NCBI GenBank assembly: GCA_024636975.1
Contig: JAGXGA010000016.1
Span: 1-54,723 of the forward strand
Reading direction: 5' to 3'
Source of the DNA: Mariniphaga sp.
GTDB lineage: Bacteria > Bacteroidota > Bacteroidia > Bacteroidales > Prolixibacteraceae
DNA length: 54,723 bases
The notes under the pieces are model-generated. The model was not told the origin of the DNA and searched no databases. It worked only from the letters and a program-made list of their open reading frames with translations. Both the position numbers and the translations under genes were made by a program. Positions within the stretch are counted from its first letter, which is position 1; each line of letters begins with the position of its first letter. This document shows, in pieces, positions 26,595 through 37,212 of the stretch.

Positions 26595-27824
26595 ATGCAA
26601 AAAATCAAAGTGCAAAATCCGGTCGTTGAACTCGATGGAGATGAAATGACGCGGGTTATCTGGAATTTTATTAAAGAAAAACTAATTCTGCCTTATCTCG
26701 AAATCGACTTGAAATATTATGATTTGGGAATCGAAAGCCGAGATGCTACAGATGACCAAATTACTGTAGATGCAGCACATGCAATTCAAAAATATGGGGT
26801 AGGAGTCAAATGTGCAACCATAACACCTGACGAAATCCGTGTAGAGGAATTTGGACTGAAACACATGTGGAAATCGCCTAACGGTACCATACGAAATATC
26901 CTTGGCGGAACGGTATTTCGCGAACCCATTCTCATTAAGAATATACCCCGACTTGTACCTGGATGGAAGAAACCTATATGTATTGGCCGCCATGCGTTTG
27001 GTGATCAATATCGTGCAACCGATTTTGTTACTAAAGGAACAGGTAACCTTACAATTACGTTCACTCCTGATAACGGCAGTGAACCCATTTCTCATGAAGT
27101 TTATCATTTTGAAGGAGACGGAGTTGCCATGTCGATGTACAATACCGATGATTCCATTACAGGATTTGCCAGGTCATGTATGAATCAGGCCCTTCTGAAA
27201 AAATGGCCTCTCTACATGTCAACAAAAAACACCATCCTTAAAAAGTATGACGGAAGGTTTAAAGATATATTTCAGGATATTTTTGAAAAAGAATACAAAC
27301 AACAGTTTGAAAAAGCCGGTATTACCTATGAGCATAGGCTGATTGACGATATGGTAGCTGCAGCCATGAAATGGGAAGGCGGCTATGTGTGGGCATGTAA
27401 AAATTATGACGGTGATGTGCAGAGTGATACTGTAGCGCAAGGTTTCGGATCTCTTGGTTTAATGACTTCAACTCTTGTGACACCCGATGGAAAAACAATG
27501 GAAGCAGAAGCGGCTCATGGAACCGTTACACGTCACTACAGACAACACCAGAAAGGAAAACCAACTTCTACCAATCCCATTGCTTCCATTTTTGCCTGGA
27601 CACGCGGACTCGAATTCAGGGGAAAGCTTGATAACAATCAGGAATTAATTCATTTTGCCAATACACTGGAACAAGTTTGCATTGATACCGTAGAATCAGG
27701 AAAAATGACGAAAGACCTGGCACTTGTTATCCATGAAAAGGACCTTAAGGAAGAGCATTATCTTACTACTGAAAATTTTCTGGAAGCCCTTAATGAAAAC
27801 CTGAAAATGAAACTGGGTGCATAA
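26595..27824 (+). CDS. icd: Isocitrate dehydrogenase, eukaryotic-like homodimeric type, NADP+-specific
   Basis: Oxidative decarboxylation of isocitrate to 2-oxoglutarate. The 409-residue protein is of the type II (eukaryotic IDH1/IDH2-like) family: [14 protein letters not shown] at the start, [34 protein letters not shown] and the C-terminal [21 protein letters not shown]. Arg313-His314 in that motif correspond to the NADP 2'-phosphate contacts in the animal enzymes, so NADP+ use is predicted with good confidence. A TTG two codons earlier is possible; the ATG at 26595 is chosen. It is followed after only 3 bp by a second, sequence-unrelated isocitrate dehydrogenase. Confidence 0.94.
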   Translation: MQKIKVQNPVVELDGDEMTRVIWNFIKEKLILPYLEIDLKYYDLGIESRDATDDQITVDAAHAIQKYGVGVKCATITPDEIRVEEFGLKHMWKSPNGTIRNILGGTVFREPILIKNIPRLVPGWKKPICIGRHAFGDQYRATDFVTKGTGNLTITFTPDNGSEPISHEVYHFEGDGVAMSMYNTDDSITGFARSCMNQALLKKWPLYMSTKNTILKKYDGRFKDIFQDIFEKEYKQQFEKAGITYEHRLIDDMVAAAMKWEGGYVWACKNYDGDVQSDTVAQGFGSLGLMTSTLVTPDGKTMEAEAAHGTVTRHYRQHQKGKPTSTNPIASIFAWTRGLEFRGKLDNNQELIHFANTLEQVCIDTVESGKMTKDLALVIHEKDLKEEHYLTTENFLEALNENLKMKLGA

Positions 27825-27827
27825 AGA

Positions 27828-29090
27828 ATGGATAAAATAAGAATTATAAATGGTTCGCTTCAGGTTCCCGATAAGCCGGTAATACCTTTTATTGAAGGTG
27901 ATGGAATTGGCATTGATATCACCATGCCAGCTCAAAGGGTTATCGATGCCGCTGTAAAAAAAGCATACGGAGATAACCGAAAAATTATCTGGAAAGAGGT
28001 TTTAGCAGGAGAAAAGGCATACCGCGAAACCGGGAACTACCTTCCTGATGAAACGCTGGCAGCTTTCAGGGAATACCTGGTGGGTATAAAAGGGCCATTG
28101 CAGACACCTGTTGGGGAAGGCATCCGTTCGCTCAATGTCGCATTGCGCCAGGTCCTCGATCTGTTTGTATGTCTTCGTCCGGTGCGATGGTTTAAAGGAG
28201 TCCCTTCACCGATCAGGTACCCGTCACTGGTTGATATGCATATTTTTCGTGAAAATACGGAGGATATTTACGCTGGAATTGAATATATGACAGGAGATAT
28301 TGATGCCAAAAAGTTAAAGGATTTCCTGATCCAGGAGATGGGAGTCGATAAAATTCGTTTCCCTGAGTCTTCTTCCTTTGGCATCAAACCTATTTCAAAA
28401 GAAGGTTCCGAACGGCTGGTAAGGGCAGCCCTTGAATATGCCGTACGAAGAAAGCTGCCCTCAGTAACTCTGGTTCACAAAGGAAACATAATGAAGTTTA
28501 CTGAAGGATCGTTTAAAATTTGGGGTTATGATCTGGCAGAAAATGAATATGAAGACAAAACCTTTACATGGAGGCAATTTGATAAAATAAAAAATGAAAA
28601 GGGACAGGCTGAGGCAGAGCAAGCATTGGAAGAAGCACAAAAAAGTGGTAAGGTAATTATCAAGGATGTCATTACCGATGCCTTTTTGCAGGAATCGTTG
28701 CTTAAGCCTTATAACCATTCTGTAATTGCCACCATGAACCTTAACGGAGATTATATATCTGATCAGTTGGCAGCAATGGTAGGAGGCATTGGGATTGCTC
28801 CCGGAGCAAACATCAATTCCATTAGCGGCTATGCAATTTTTGAAGCAACTCATGGTACAGCTCCTGATATTGCAGGAATGGGTAAAGCCAATCCATCATC
28901 ACTCATACTTTCGGCAGTAATGATGCTTGAATATATGCAGTGGTTTGATGCCGCTGAACATGTTTATGATGCCATGGAACATGTATTTGCAAAACGAAGA
29001 GTTACTTCAGACCTATACGTTCAGATGGAAGGGGCAACATTGCTTTCCACCACAGCTTTTGCCGATGAAATCATCAATCACATTCATTGA
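27828..29090 (+). CDS. Isocitrate dehydrogenase, E. coli-type fold, predicted NAD+-specific
   Basis: A 420-residue enzyme of the bacterial type I isocitrate/isopropylmalate dehydrogenase group. It has [14 protein letters not shown], the substrate loop [37 protein letters not shown] and [20 protein letters not shown]. Where E. coli IDH has Lys344, Tyr345, Val351, Tyr391 and Arg395 to hold the NADP 2'-phosphate, this protein has Asp347, Ile348, Ala354, Ser394 and Val398. Asp-Ile at the first two sites is the known mark of NAD+-dependent bacterial IDH. The operon therefore encodes two isocitrate dehydrogenases of different families and probably different cofactors. The start ATG lies 3 bp past the first IDH, so translation is likely coupled. 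Confidence 0.93.
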   Translation: MDKIRIINGSLQVPDKPVIPFIEGDGIGIDITMPAQRVIDAAVKKAYGDNRKIIWKEVLAGEKAYRETGNYLPDETLAAFREYLVGIKGPLQTPVGEGIRSLNVALRQVLDLFVCLRPVRWFKGVPSPIRYPSLVDMHIFRENTEDIYAGIEYMTGDIDAKKLKDFLIQEMGVDKIRFPESSSFGIKPISKEGSERLVRAALEYAVRRKLPSVTLVHKGNIMKFTEGSFKIWGYDLAENEYEDKTFTWRQFDKIKNEKGQAEAEQALEEAQKSGKVIIKDVITDAFLQESLLKPYNHSVIATMNLNGDYISDQLAAMVGGIGIAPGANINSISGYAIFEATHGTAPDIAGMGKANPSSLILSAVMMLEYMQWFDAAEHVYDAMEHVFAKRRVTSDLYVQMEGATLLSTTAFADEIINHIH

Positions 29091-29120
29091 ATAAAATAAA
29101 TAAATCAAAAATATAAACAG

Positions 29121-30443
29121 ATGGAATACATTAAGTACCGTTTTTTTCAAAAAGCAAGTGAATGCTCAAAGGAATTTCAGCGAATTAAAAAAGAACATTC
29201 CGATAAAGTTATAGCCCAGGTAACTCTTGGCCAGGTATTTTCCGGAATGAAAGGGATCCCGCTGCTGGTAACAGATACTTCAAAACTGGACCCCAATGAA
29301 GGGATCAGGTTTAAAGGCTATTCAATACCTGAACTTCGGGAAAAGCTTCCTAAAATTACCCCGGAAGGAGAACCACTTCCTGAAGGTCTTTTTTACCTGA
29401 TGCTGATTGGCGAAATCCCTACACAGGACGACGTATCTAACCTGTCAAAAGACTTTGCCACAAGGGCACATGTGCCACAGCACGTATTCGATGTAATTGA
29501 TGCGCTGCCAAAGAATTCAAGGCCTATGACCCAGTTTAGTGCTGCCATCATAGCCATGGCCACTGAATCGATTTTTCAGAAAGCCTACCGCGCAGGAGTA
29601 AACAAGAAGTATTATTGGGATTCATTCTATGAAGATGTAATGAACCTTATTTCCCGGTTACCGCATATTGCTGCTTACATTTACCGTCGTAATTTTCATA
29701 ACGATAAACATATCGAACCCAATCCGCGCCTCGACTGGGCAGGCAACCTGGCCCATATGATGGGATTTGAATCAGAAGATATCAAAAGACTGTTCCGGCT
29801 TTATATGGTCATTCATGCCGACCATGAAGGGGGAAATGTTTCAGCACATACTGCCCACCTTGTCGGTTCAGCTTTAAGCAACCCATATTATGCCTATGCT
29901 GCAGCCATGACCGGCCTTGCTGGTCCACTCCATGGATTTGCAAACCAGGATGTCATCCACTGGATGTTTCAGATGATGGAAGATCTGGATACCGATACAC
30001 CGTCTGATGAGCAGGTAGCAACACACATCAAACAAACTTTGGAAGAAGGACGTGTCATTCCGGGATACGGGCATGCAGTGTTACGTAAAACAGATCCCCG
30101 GTTTACTGCACAGCAGGATTTTGCAGACAAATACATCAAGGATGATCCAATGATTAACCTTGCAAACCAGCTGTACAGGGTAGTTCCTCCAATTCTGTCG
30201 AATATTGGGAAAATACAGAATCCCTGGCCTAATGTCGATGCTTTCAGCGGCTCACTGCTATACCACTATGGAATCAAGGAATATACTTTCTATACGGTTT
30301 TATTTGGTGTTTCCAGAGCTTTAGGTGTTTTGGCTTCACTCATCAACGACCGGGTATATGGTATGCCTATTGAAAGACCTACTTCCCATCCTCTCCAGTG
30401 GTTCCGGGATCAGGTTGATGGTGAGGGAGGAAGAAAATGTTGA
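29121..30443 (+). CDS. gltA: Citrate synthase (eukaryotic-like type)
   Basis: Condenses acetyl-CoA and oxaloacetate to citrate. The 440-residue chain is nearer to mitochondrial-type citrate synthases than to E. coli GltA: GLFYLMLIGEIPT, LYMVIHADHEGGNVSAHTAH (catalytic His), GLAGPLHGFANQ, RVIPGYGHAVLRKTDPR (second catalytic His) and NVDAFSGSLLYHYG with the catalytic Asp. It is the last gene of the acn-icd-idh-gltA operon, 30 bp after the preceding gene, and is followed by a strong terminator, so acetyl-CoA entry and the first oxidative steps are made from one transcript. Confidence 0.94.
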   Translation: MEYIKYRFFQKASECSKEFQRIKKEHSDKVIAQVTLGQVFSGMKGIPLLVTDTSKLDPNEGIRFKGYSIPELREKLPKITPEGEPLPEGLFYLMLIGEIPTQDDVSNLSKDFATRAHVPQHVFDVIDALPKNSRPMTQFSAAIIAMATESIFQKAYRAGVNKKYYWDSFYEDVMNLISRLPHIAAYIYRRNFHNDKHIEPNPRLDWAGNLAHMMGFESEDIKRLFRLYMVIHADHEGGNVSAHTAHLVGSALSNPYYAYAAAMTGLAGPLHGFANQDVIHWMFQMMEDLDTDTPSDEQVATHIKQTLEEGRVIPGYGHAVLRKTDPRFTAQQDFADKYIKDDPMINLANQLYRVVPPILSNIGKIQNPWPNVDAFSGSLLYHYGIKEYTFYTVLFGVSRALGVLASLINDRVYGMPIERPTSHPLQWFRDQVDGEGGRKC

Positions 30444-30478
30444 TTTACAATAGTTGATTAAAATAAATCTACTTTATA

Positions 30479-30510
30479 AAATGCCGGTTCCCCAACCGGC
30501 ATTTTTTATA
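30479..30510 (+). terminator. Rho-independent terminator of the TCA operon
   Basis: An 11-bp perfect stem (30479-30489 with 30494-30504, core tgccggtt/aaccggca) closes a cccc loop and is followed by a T-run. It lies 36 bp past the citrate synthase stop. Confidence 0.9.
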
Positions 30511-30698
30511 TATATATCATTAATTGCAGTAAACTGACACTATTTTTATTAAAATCATCTTCTCATTTACCTAACTAACAGTTTACATTACAGAAGTTTG
30601 TCGCCAAAAATACCGAAAGAAAGGATTTGCATATAATTATACAATTTTTCCATTTGGAAATTATCCCTATTTTTAGTTTCTCATTAATCAAGCCAATT

Positions 30699-33600
30699 AT
30701 GAAATTTAACGTTTTGTTTACTACCCTTTGTTTTATCCTATCTCTTAATGTTCCAGTTTCAGGTCAAAATGTTATTATTAATGAAATTATGTCGTCCAAT
30801 TCATCTGTAGCATATGATGACAATGGCGACTACTCCGACTGGATCGAACTTTATAATGCCGGAACTCAACCTGTCCAGTTGGAAGGATGGGGTCTTTCTG
30901 ATAGTTACAGTGATCCAAAGAAATGGATCTTTCCAAAGTACACATTCAATCCTGGAGAACATTTGTTGCTTTGGGCATCCGGTAAAGATAGAAAACCTGT
31001 TGCAGGAGAAATGGTAAATGGCCTTACAAGGGAAGTTTTTTCCAATTTACCAGGATCCTTGGTTCAGGATTTATTACAGCACGCCAATTATCCTGATAAT
31101 CCGGATATCAAACAAATAATAACCGGCCGATTTGAAGCGCCAGCAAACGTTGCTGATAATTACGGACAAAGAATTCATGGCCTTCTAAAAGCCCCTGTCA
31201 CGGGGAATTATACTTTTTGGATTGCCAGCGATGATAACGGACAATTACTAATCAGCACGGATGATAATATTGAAAATCTGGAACTGATTGCTGTAGTTCC
31301 CGAGTGGACCCAACCTGGAGAATGGGAAAAATATCCGCAGCAGAAATCGGAACCAATATACCTGCAGGAAGGAGAATTTTATTACATAATGGCACTGATG
31401 AAGGAATGGGGTGGTGGCGATAACCTTGCGGTAAGATGGCAATTGCCTGACGGCACAATTCAATCACCCATTTTGGAAAATCATTTATATACAACAGGAG
31501 AAGTTCCCTTTCATACAAATTTCAGCATCAATGACGAAGGTGAAGAACTAATTCTTTCAAATGGTGCTGGTGAAACAGTTGACGAAATTCAGCCCATTTT
31601 ATTACCTGTTGATGTATCTTTCGGAAGATCACCCGATGGCAGCCAGAACCTTTTGTATTTTGCCCATGCTACTCCCGGAGAAGCGAATAACAGTGCCGGC
31701 TACAATGAATTGCTTGAACCACCTGTTTTCTCACAAACAGGAGGATTTTATGACAGTTCATTTGAACTCGAATTTACCGCACAACCCGGCACAACCATCA
31801 TCTATTCCACTGATGGTACTGATCCAACTCCTTTAAACCGCTCAGCAAAAACTTATTACTATAATAATCAGTACAGGCAGTATCCTGGTTCTGCAGCAGG
31901 TCCTTTTATCAGTAAAACGTTCCGCAGCTATGCCTATACAATACCTCTGAGAATAACAGACCGCTCCGGTGAAGAAAACCGGATATCAAACATATCATCC
32001 ACCTATGACCTTAACCCATGGTATTTGCCCGCTGAACCGGTTGAAAAAGCAGTAGTCGTAAAAGCCAGAGCCTATAAAGATGGAGGATTGCCCAGCGAAG
32101 TTGTAACACATACCTATTTTGTAAATGATACAGGACAAAATCCATATACTTTACCTGTTATTGCACTAAGTGCACAGGAAGATGCACTATTTTCATTCGA
32201 AAAAGGTATTTATGTCCCCGGTCAGGATTATGAAAGCTGGCGGACCACCAATCCGGATGCAGAGGCTAATGGCGGCAGCAGTGCCAATTATCACCGGCGT
32301 GGCGATACATGGGAGTACCCGGGGAGCCTTGAGTTTTTTGACAATCAGGGTGAACGGATGTTGGGCCAAAATATTGGCTTTCGTATCCATGGCGGATGGT
32401 CGAGATCAGCAGCATTGAAATCACTCAGAATATATTCCCGAAAATCGTATGGCGACTCCTATCTGGATTATCCGTTTTTTAATGAACAGGAAGATTCAGC
32501 CTATAAAAGAATTATCCTGAGAAATTCAGGGAACGATTATTGGAATACTTATTTCCGGGATGCTGCCATTCAGGAAATGGTTAAGCACATGCACATTGAA
32601 ACCATGGCTTATCAGCCATCGGTTTTATTTCTAAACGGAGAATACTGGGGCATCATGAATATCAGGGAACGATTCGACAAGCACTACCTTTCACGGAAAT
32701 TTTCCATTGATGAAAACAGCATCGATCTGCTTGAAGGTAATATGTGGCCGGTAGAAGGTGATAATTATCATTACAGTGAAACCATAGAATACATACGGCA
32801 AAACAAGCTTCAGGATAATGTTCATTATGAACATATCAAAACTCGAATCTCAACCGAAAGCTATATTGATTATCTGATAGCTCAATTATTTTCAACCAAC
32901 ACCGATTGGCCTGGTAATAACATTAAATTCTGGCGGTATAAAACAGATGAGTACCTGCCCGATGCCGGGCATGGGAAAGATGGCCGTTGGCGATGGATGC
33001 TTTTTGATACCGATTTTGGATTTGGCATATACAACCCCGAAGACTATACAACCAACATGATGGAGTTTGCAACAGTTCCGGCAGGACCCGATTGGCCCAA
33101 TCCTGAATGGTCCACATTTTTATTCAGAAGCCTGGTGGAAAATGAGACTTTCCGGACTGAATTTATAACGAGGTACTGTGATCAACTAAACAGTGCTTTA
33201 TTACCTGAAGTTACAAAATCGGTAATAAACACAATGCAGGAAAGACTAGAACCCGAAATGGAAAAACATTTTGAAAGGTGGCGCTCAACATCTGACCTTT
33301 CCAGCTGGTACGGAAGCATAAATACAATGTTGAATTTTGCAGACAGAAGGCCGGAATATGTCAGATCTCACCTTCAGGAATTTTTTGATCTGGAATCCGA
33401 ATATAATTTAACTGTCGATGTTTCGGATAATACCCATGGTCATGTGGTAGTGAATACTCTGCCACTAAAAAAAGAAACTAAAGGCTTAAGTGAAAATCCA
33501 TATCCCTGGTCAGGAACCTATTTCCAGGAACTGCCCCTAAGGCTCGAAGCTGTACCTGCAAAGGGTTATGAATTTATCAAATGGGAAAGTGCAAATTCAG

Positions 33601-35648
33601 TTCACTATGAGCCGGTGCTGGAAATCCTCCCTGAAGGCGATCAGCAATTTACTGCTGTTTTTGAGAAGTCGGCAAAAGAGGATGTACTGGTGCATTACTG
33701 GAATTTTAATGAAACAGGCAACCTGCTTACCCCAACGTTTACATTGCTTTCTGCCGGTATCCAGCCGGGTGTGCCATCAACCGGAATCTCAGAAATTACG
33801 TTTGATAACGGAGAAGGTTTTCTAGCCGCAAATGCCCGTTTTGGAGATAATGCCGAAACTCATTTGAGGATAAATTATCCTCTGGGTGTGACATTAACTT
33901 TTAACATTCCAACAACCGGTTTTTCAAAAATCAAATTTTCTTATGAAACCCGTCGTTCAGGACAGGGAGCAGGTAAACAAATCGTTGAATATTCAGTTAA
34001 CGGCACCGATTTTATTAAGTTCAGGGAATTAACCATAGAAGATACTGATCCGGCACTGGTGTTGCTGGATTTTAGTACCATTGAAGCTGCAAACAATAAT
34101 CCGGATTTTGAAATCAGGATAAGCTTCGCACTGGGCAGCGAGGGTCTGGAAGGTAACAACCGTATTGATAACGTAACAGTTGATGGTATCCCTGGCGATG
34201 ATGTCAATCTTCCTCCCTCAGTGCTTAAATTTCCCGAAGATCGGATATTAATTGAAGGTGAAGATTTCACAATAAACTTAAACGAGCTGTTTGATGACCC
34301 GGAAGGAACTCCACTGGAATATACCATTAACAGCAGGCACCCTATAGTTGCTGATGCAACCATCGCTGATCAGGTAGCAGCTTTTTCTGTAAAACAGAGG
34401 GGAGAAAGCCTTATTGAATTATCAGCTTCCGATGGTATTAGTACGTCTGTTAAACTGCAATTCAGAATATTGGTTTATCCAACAGCAATCCGGTTGGCAG
34501 AAAATAATTTCAACTTTGAAGACTGGAGTCCTGATGCAGCGGAAATGACTTTCCCTGAAAATATGTTGTTTGTGCAGAGCAACATGAATGATCCTACAGC
34601 CACTGACCCGCTGGATTTTGCATATCATATCTCCGCAGAAGAATATCACAGTGATGATGCAGCAAACATGGGATTTCCGTACCGAAATACCCGGCGGACA
34701 CGGCTGAATGGTTTGGGTGATGAAGGACTTTCATTTATCAATACAGCCAGGGACCGCGACCTGGGAGGGGCACTTGTGGCGATTAACACCACCGGACTCG
34801 GGGAAGTACAGGTACAATGGCTTGCCGGCACATTATTGGAAAACACCCGAAAATATGGCATTCTATTACAATACCGGATAGGTACCGAAGGTAGTTTCAC
34901 TGATATTCCTGCTACAGAATATATATCAGCAAGCGATGGAGATTTTTCAATTCAGAAACCGGTTGTACTTTCGCAGCAATTATTGGAAAAGGAATATGTC
35001 CAGTTGCTGTGGCGCTACCACTTTCTAAGTGGTACCAGCGGGCCAAGGGCACAACTCCGTCTCGATGATATTGTAATTGCAGCTAAACCTGAAGTGCCTG
35101 TAATAACCCAGCCAACGTCTGCCTCTGGAATAAATGAAGACTTTACCATTCAATGGACACCCGCAGACAGGGCGCAAAAATATGAACTCCAACTTGCCGA
35201 CAACGAAAACTTTATTAATCCGCTTATTTCAGAAGAAAACATAACTGAAACCAGTTTTATGCAAACTGCTTTGGATGAAGCCACTTACTATTACATCCGT
35301 GTAAGGGCAATTAACGAAATGACAATTGGAGAATGGTCGGAAGTGGTAACCATATACTCACCTGCAACATCTGTTCAAATCTTCGGAATGCAAAAAGATA
35401 AAGTAAGTGTATATCCTAACCCATTTGTTCAATCGGCACAGCTTCAGTTAACTCTGGCCAGGCCGGGAAAGGTGGAAATCAGTTTATACGATTTATCGGG
35501 AAGAAAAGCAGCATCACTTTACCAGGGATACCTTCCATCAGGAGAAAACATCCATACTGTTGAAGGTAAAAATTTACCTCCGGGAACATATCTTTTAATT
35601 TGCCGCACTGAATCAGGAACCAGTCGTCAAAAACTTATAAAAAAGTAA
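30699..35648 (+). CDS. Giant secreted CotH-kinase protein with T9SS sorting tail
   Basis: A 1649-residue modular exported protein. The ATG at 30699 is chosen because it opens a Sec signal (KFNVLFTTLCFILSLNVPVSG); an upstream TTG would mask it. Domain order: lamin-tail-like domain (about 25-110, INEIMSSNSS...DWIELYNAG), PA14-like domain (about 130-270), a chitobiase/HEX C-terminal-type segment (TIIYSTDGTDPT, about 370), a CotH-kinase domain (about 520-900; FRIHGGWSRSAALKSLRIY, GEYWGIMNIRERFDKHYL, WRWMLFDTDFGFGI), further beta domains, a fibronectin type III-like unit and a C-terminal type IX sorting domain (VSVYPNPF...GTYLLICRTESG...QKLIKK). CotH proteins in spores are protein kinases; in Bacteroidota the role of such secreted forms is unknown. 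Confidence 0.88.
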   Translation: MKFNVLFTTLCFILSLNVPVSGQNVIINEIMSSNSSVAYDDNGDYSDWIELYNAGTQPVQLEGWGLSDSYSDPKKWIFPKYTFNPGEHLLLWASGKDRKPVAGEMVNGLTREVFSNLPGSLVQDLLQHANYPDNPDIKQIITGRFEAPANVADNYGQRIHGLLKAPVTGNYTFWIASDDNGQLLISTDDNIENLELIAVVPEWTQPGEWEKYPQQKSEPIYLQEGEFYYIMALMKEWGGGDNLAVRWQLPDGTIQSPILENHLYTTGEVPFHTNFSINDEGEELILSNGAGETVDEIQPILLPVDVSFGRSPDGSQNLLYFAHATPGEANNSAGYNELLEPPVFSQTGGFYDSSFELEFTAQPGTTIIYSTDGTDPTPLNRSAKTYYYNNQYRQYPGSAAGPFISKTFRSYAYTIPLRITDRSGEENRISNISSTYDLNPWYLPAEPVEKAVVVKARAYKDGGLPSEVVTHTYFVNDTGQNPYTLPVIALSAQEDALFSFEKGIYVPGQDYESWRTTNPDAEANGGSSANYHRRGDTWEYPGSLEFFDNQGERMLGQNIGFRIHGGWSRSAALKSLRIYSRKSYGDSYLDYPFFNEQEDSAYKRIILRNSGNDYWNTYFRDAAIQEMVKHMHIETMAYQPSVLFLNGEYWGIMNIRERFDKHYLSRKFSIDENSIDLLEGNMWPVEGDNYHYSETIEYIRQNKLQDNVHYEHIKTRISTESYIDYLIAQLFSTNTDWPGNNIKFWRYKTDEYLPDAGHGKDGRWRWMLFDTDFGFGIYNPEDYTTNMMEFATVPAGPDWPNPEWSTFLFRSLVENETFRTEFITRYCDQLNSALLPEVTKSVINTMQERLEPEMEKHFERWRSTSDLSSWYGSINTMLNFADRRPEYVRSHLQEFFDLESEYNLTVDVSDNTHGHVVVNTLPLKKETKGLSENPYPWSGTYFQELPLRLEAVPAKGYEFIKWESANSVHYEPVLEILPEGDQQFTAVFEKSAKEDVLVHYWNFNETGNLLTPTFTLLSAGIQPGVPSTGISEITFDNGEGFLAANARFGDNAETHLRINYPLGVTLTFNIPTTGFSKIKFSYETRRSGQGAGKQIVEYSVNGTDFIKFRELTIEDTDPALVLLDFSTIEAANNNPDFEIRISFALGSEGLEGNNRIDNVTVDGIPGDDVNLPPSVLKFPEDRILIEGEDFTINLNELFDDPEGTPLEYTINSRHPIVADATIADQVAAFSVKQRGESLIELSASDGISTSVKLQFRILVYPTAIRLAENNFNFEDWSPDAAEMTFPENMLFVQSNMNDPTATDPLDFAYHISAEEYHSDDAANMGFPYRNTRRTRLNGLGDEGLSFINTARDRDLGGALVAINTTGLGEVQVQWLAGTLLENTRKYGILLQYRIGTEGSFTDIPATEYISASDGDFSIQKPVVLSQQLLEKEYVQLLWRYHFLSGTSGPRAQLRLDDIVIAAKPEVPVITQPTSASGINEDFTIQWTPADRAQKYELQLADNENFINPLISEENITETSFMQTALDEATYYYIRVRAINEMTIGEWSEVVTIYSPATSVQIFGMQKDKVSVYPNPFVQSAQLQLTLARPGKVEISLYDLSGRKAASLYQGYLPSGENIHTVEGKNLPPGTYLLICRTESGTSRQKLIKK

Positions 35649-35671
35649 TTCTTCTTATAATTACCAACAAC

Positions 35672-35730
35672 AGAAATGCCGGAGAAGCAGCTTCCTGAAA
35701 AATCAAGGTCCTGTTTTTCCGGCTTTTCTG
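35672..35730 (+). terminator. Possible terminator after the CotH-kinase gene
   Basis: agaaatgccgga (35672-35683) and tccggcttttct (35718-35729) are near-complementary and enclose a longer, partly paired loop. The T-run is short and partly in the stem, so terminator function is plausible but not certain. Confidence 0.45.
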
Positions 35731-35922
35731 AATTGAGAACATGTATGCAAAAAAATATTTTCATGCTGTTCAACAGAGATGGAATCTACTGATCCCTGAT
35801 CCGGAAGAAATAAGGCTTTGAATTATTATGCTCTTTTCCACCTGGCTTATTATACATCCATACTGAACCTTTAAAACCTGCATATGTTCTTAATAGAAAG
35901 AATGTATCCAGATACTTTTTAA

Positions 35923-37212
35923 ATGAACAGAAACAGAAAATATACCCGCCGCACACGATTAACCGGGACAACAAAAAATTCTGCCCGCAGACCGACCAAA
36001 AGAAATATTAAAAAATCCCGTAAAAGAAGGATAAGAAAAAACCCGGTAGTAAAAGGTGCCGAAAACAGGCTAAAAGGATTCCGCCAGGCTTCCATTCTAG
36101 CTGTTGCGATAACAGGCTTCATCCTTCTGATATTTTCGGCCGATGAAACTTTGTCTTCAAATGATGAAATCATAACTATACAACAGGACACTGTAGCAAT
36201 TGAAGCAGCATCTGATACAAGCTCAACGGTGCAGGGAACAGAACAGGCTGCTGGTGAAGCCATTACTGCACTCCAGGATATGTGGAACAATTTTATAATT
36301 AACTACCCAAAAATACTCATTGCTATTGGTATCCTGATCGTAACCTGGCTGCTGGTATGGCTGATAAAGCTTATAATCCACACTGCTTTCGGTAGAATGA
36401 AAAGCCAGGCTGGCGTAATTACCCTCACTTCCATTGCAATATGGCTGCTGGCTATTGGTATAGCATTCAGTGTAGTAGTAGGCGACATCAGGGCATTGGT
36501 AGGTTCGTTTGGACTTATAGGGCTCGCGCTTTCATGGGCCCTTCAAACACCTATTGAAAGCTTCACAGGATGGCTGATGAATTCTTTCCGCAGGTATTAT
36601 AAAGTAGGCGATCGTATTTTGGTAGGAGATGTGTTTGGTGATGTTTACCGGATCGATTTTCTTTCTACTACAGTTTGGGAAATTGGTTCTCCTTACCAGT
36701 CTGGCTTTGTTAATGCTGAACAGCCTACCGGAAGATTGGTAACTTTCCCCAATAATGAAATCCTGACCGGAACGGTCATAAATCTCACAGGCGATTTCCC
36801 TTACGTGTGGGATGAACTGGATGTGGTGATAGCAAACGAGTCCGATATTCCTTTAACTATGAATGTGCTCAAAAAAGTAGCCTATGAGGTTATTGGCGAT
36901 TATATGCAAAAACCTGCCGAGAATTATTCTGCAATCTTACATAGAGCAGGCTTTACAGAGGATATACCTGTTAAGCCGGAAGTATTCCTTTCAGCAAGTG
37001 ATTCAGCAACTATTGTCATCATTCGTTACCTGGTAGGGGCTCGTGAAAGACGAAAATGGAAGACTGAGTTGATGCTAAAAACAACTGCCGAATTAAATAA
37101 GCCGGAATACAAAGGAAAAATTATACCTGTCTACCCACGACAACAAGTCCAGTTTATTAGCGCAGAGGGGATACCGGTAGATACCAGTGTTGGTAATCAG
37201 GATAATTTATAA
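35923..37212 (+). CDS. Mechanosensitive ion channel, MscS family, with a basic N-terminal tail
   Basis: A 429-residue inner-membrane channel that would release solutes on hypo-osmotic shock. The first ~50 residues are extremely Arg/Lys-rich (TRRTRLTG, RRPTKRNIKKSRKRRIRKN). Then come membrane segments at about 55-72, 125-155, 165-187 and 190-215; the last pore helix (LIGLALSWALQTPIESFTGWLM) is followed by the MscS beta domain (YYKVGDRILVGDVFGDVYRIDFLSTTVWEI, VTFPNNEILTGTVINLT). The pore-helix order fits MscS. The basic tail may contact membrane lipids or nucleic acid, or simply enforce the inside-positive rule. Another MscS gene starts at the end of the window. Confidence 0.87.
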   Translation: MNRNRKYTRRTRLTGTTKNSARRPTKRNIKKSRKRRIRKNPVVKGAENRLKGFRQASILAVAITGFILLIFSADETLSSNDEIITIQQDTVAIEAASDTSSTVQGTEQAAGEAITALQDMWNNFIINYPKILIAIGILIVTWLLVWLIKLIIHTAFGRMKSQAGVITLTSIAIWLLAIGIAFSVVVGDIRALVGSFGLIGLALSWALQTPIESFTGWLMNSFRRYYKVGDRILVGDVFGDVYRIDFLSTTVWEIGSPYQSGFVNAEQPTGRLVTFPNNEILTGTVINLTGDFPYVWDELDVVIANESDIPLTMNVLKKVAYEVIGDYMQKPAENYSAILHRAGFTEDIPVKPEVFLSASDSATIVIIRYLVGARERRKWKTELMLKTTAELNKPEYKGKIIPVYPRQQVQFISAEGIPVDTSVGNQDNL

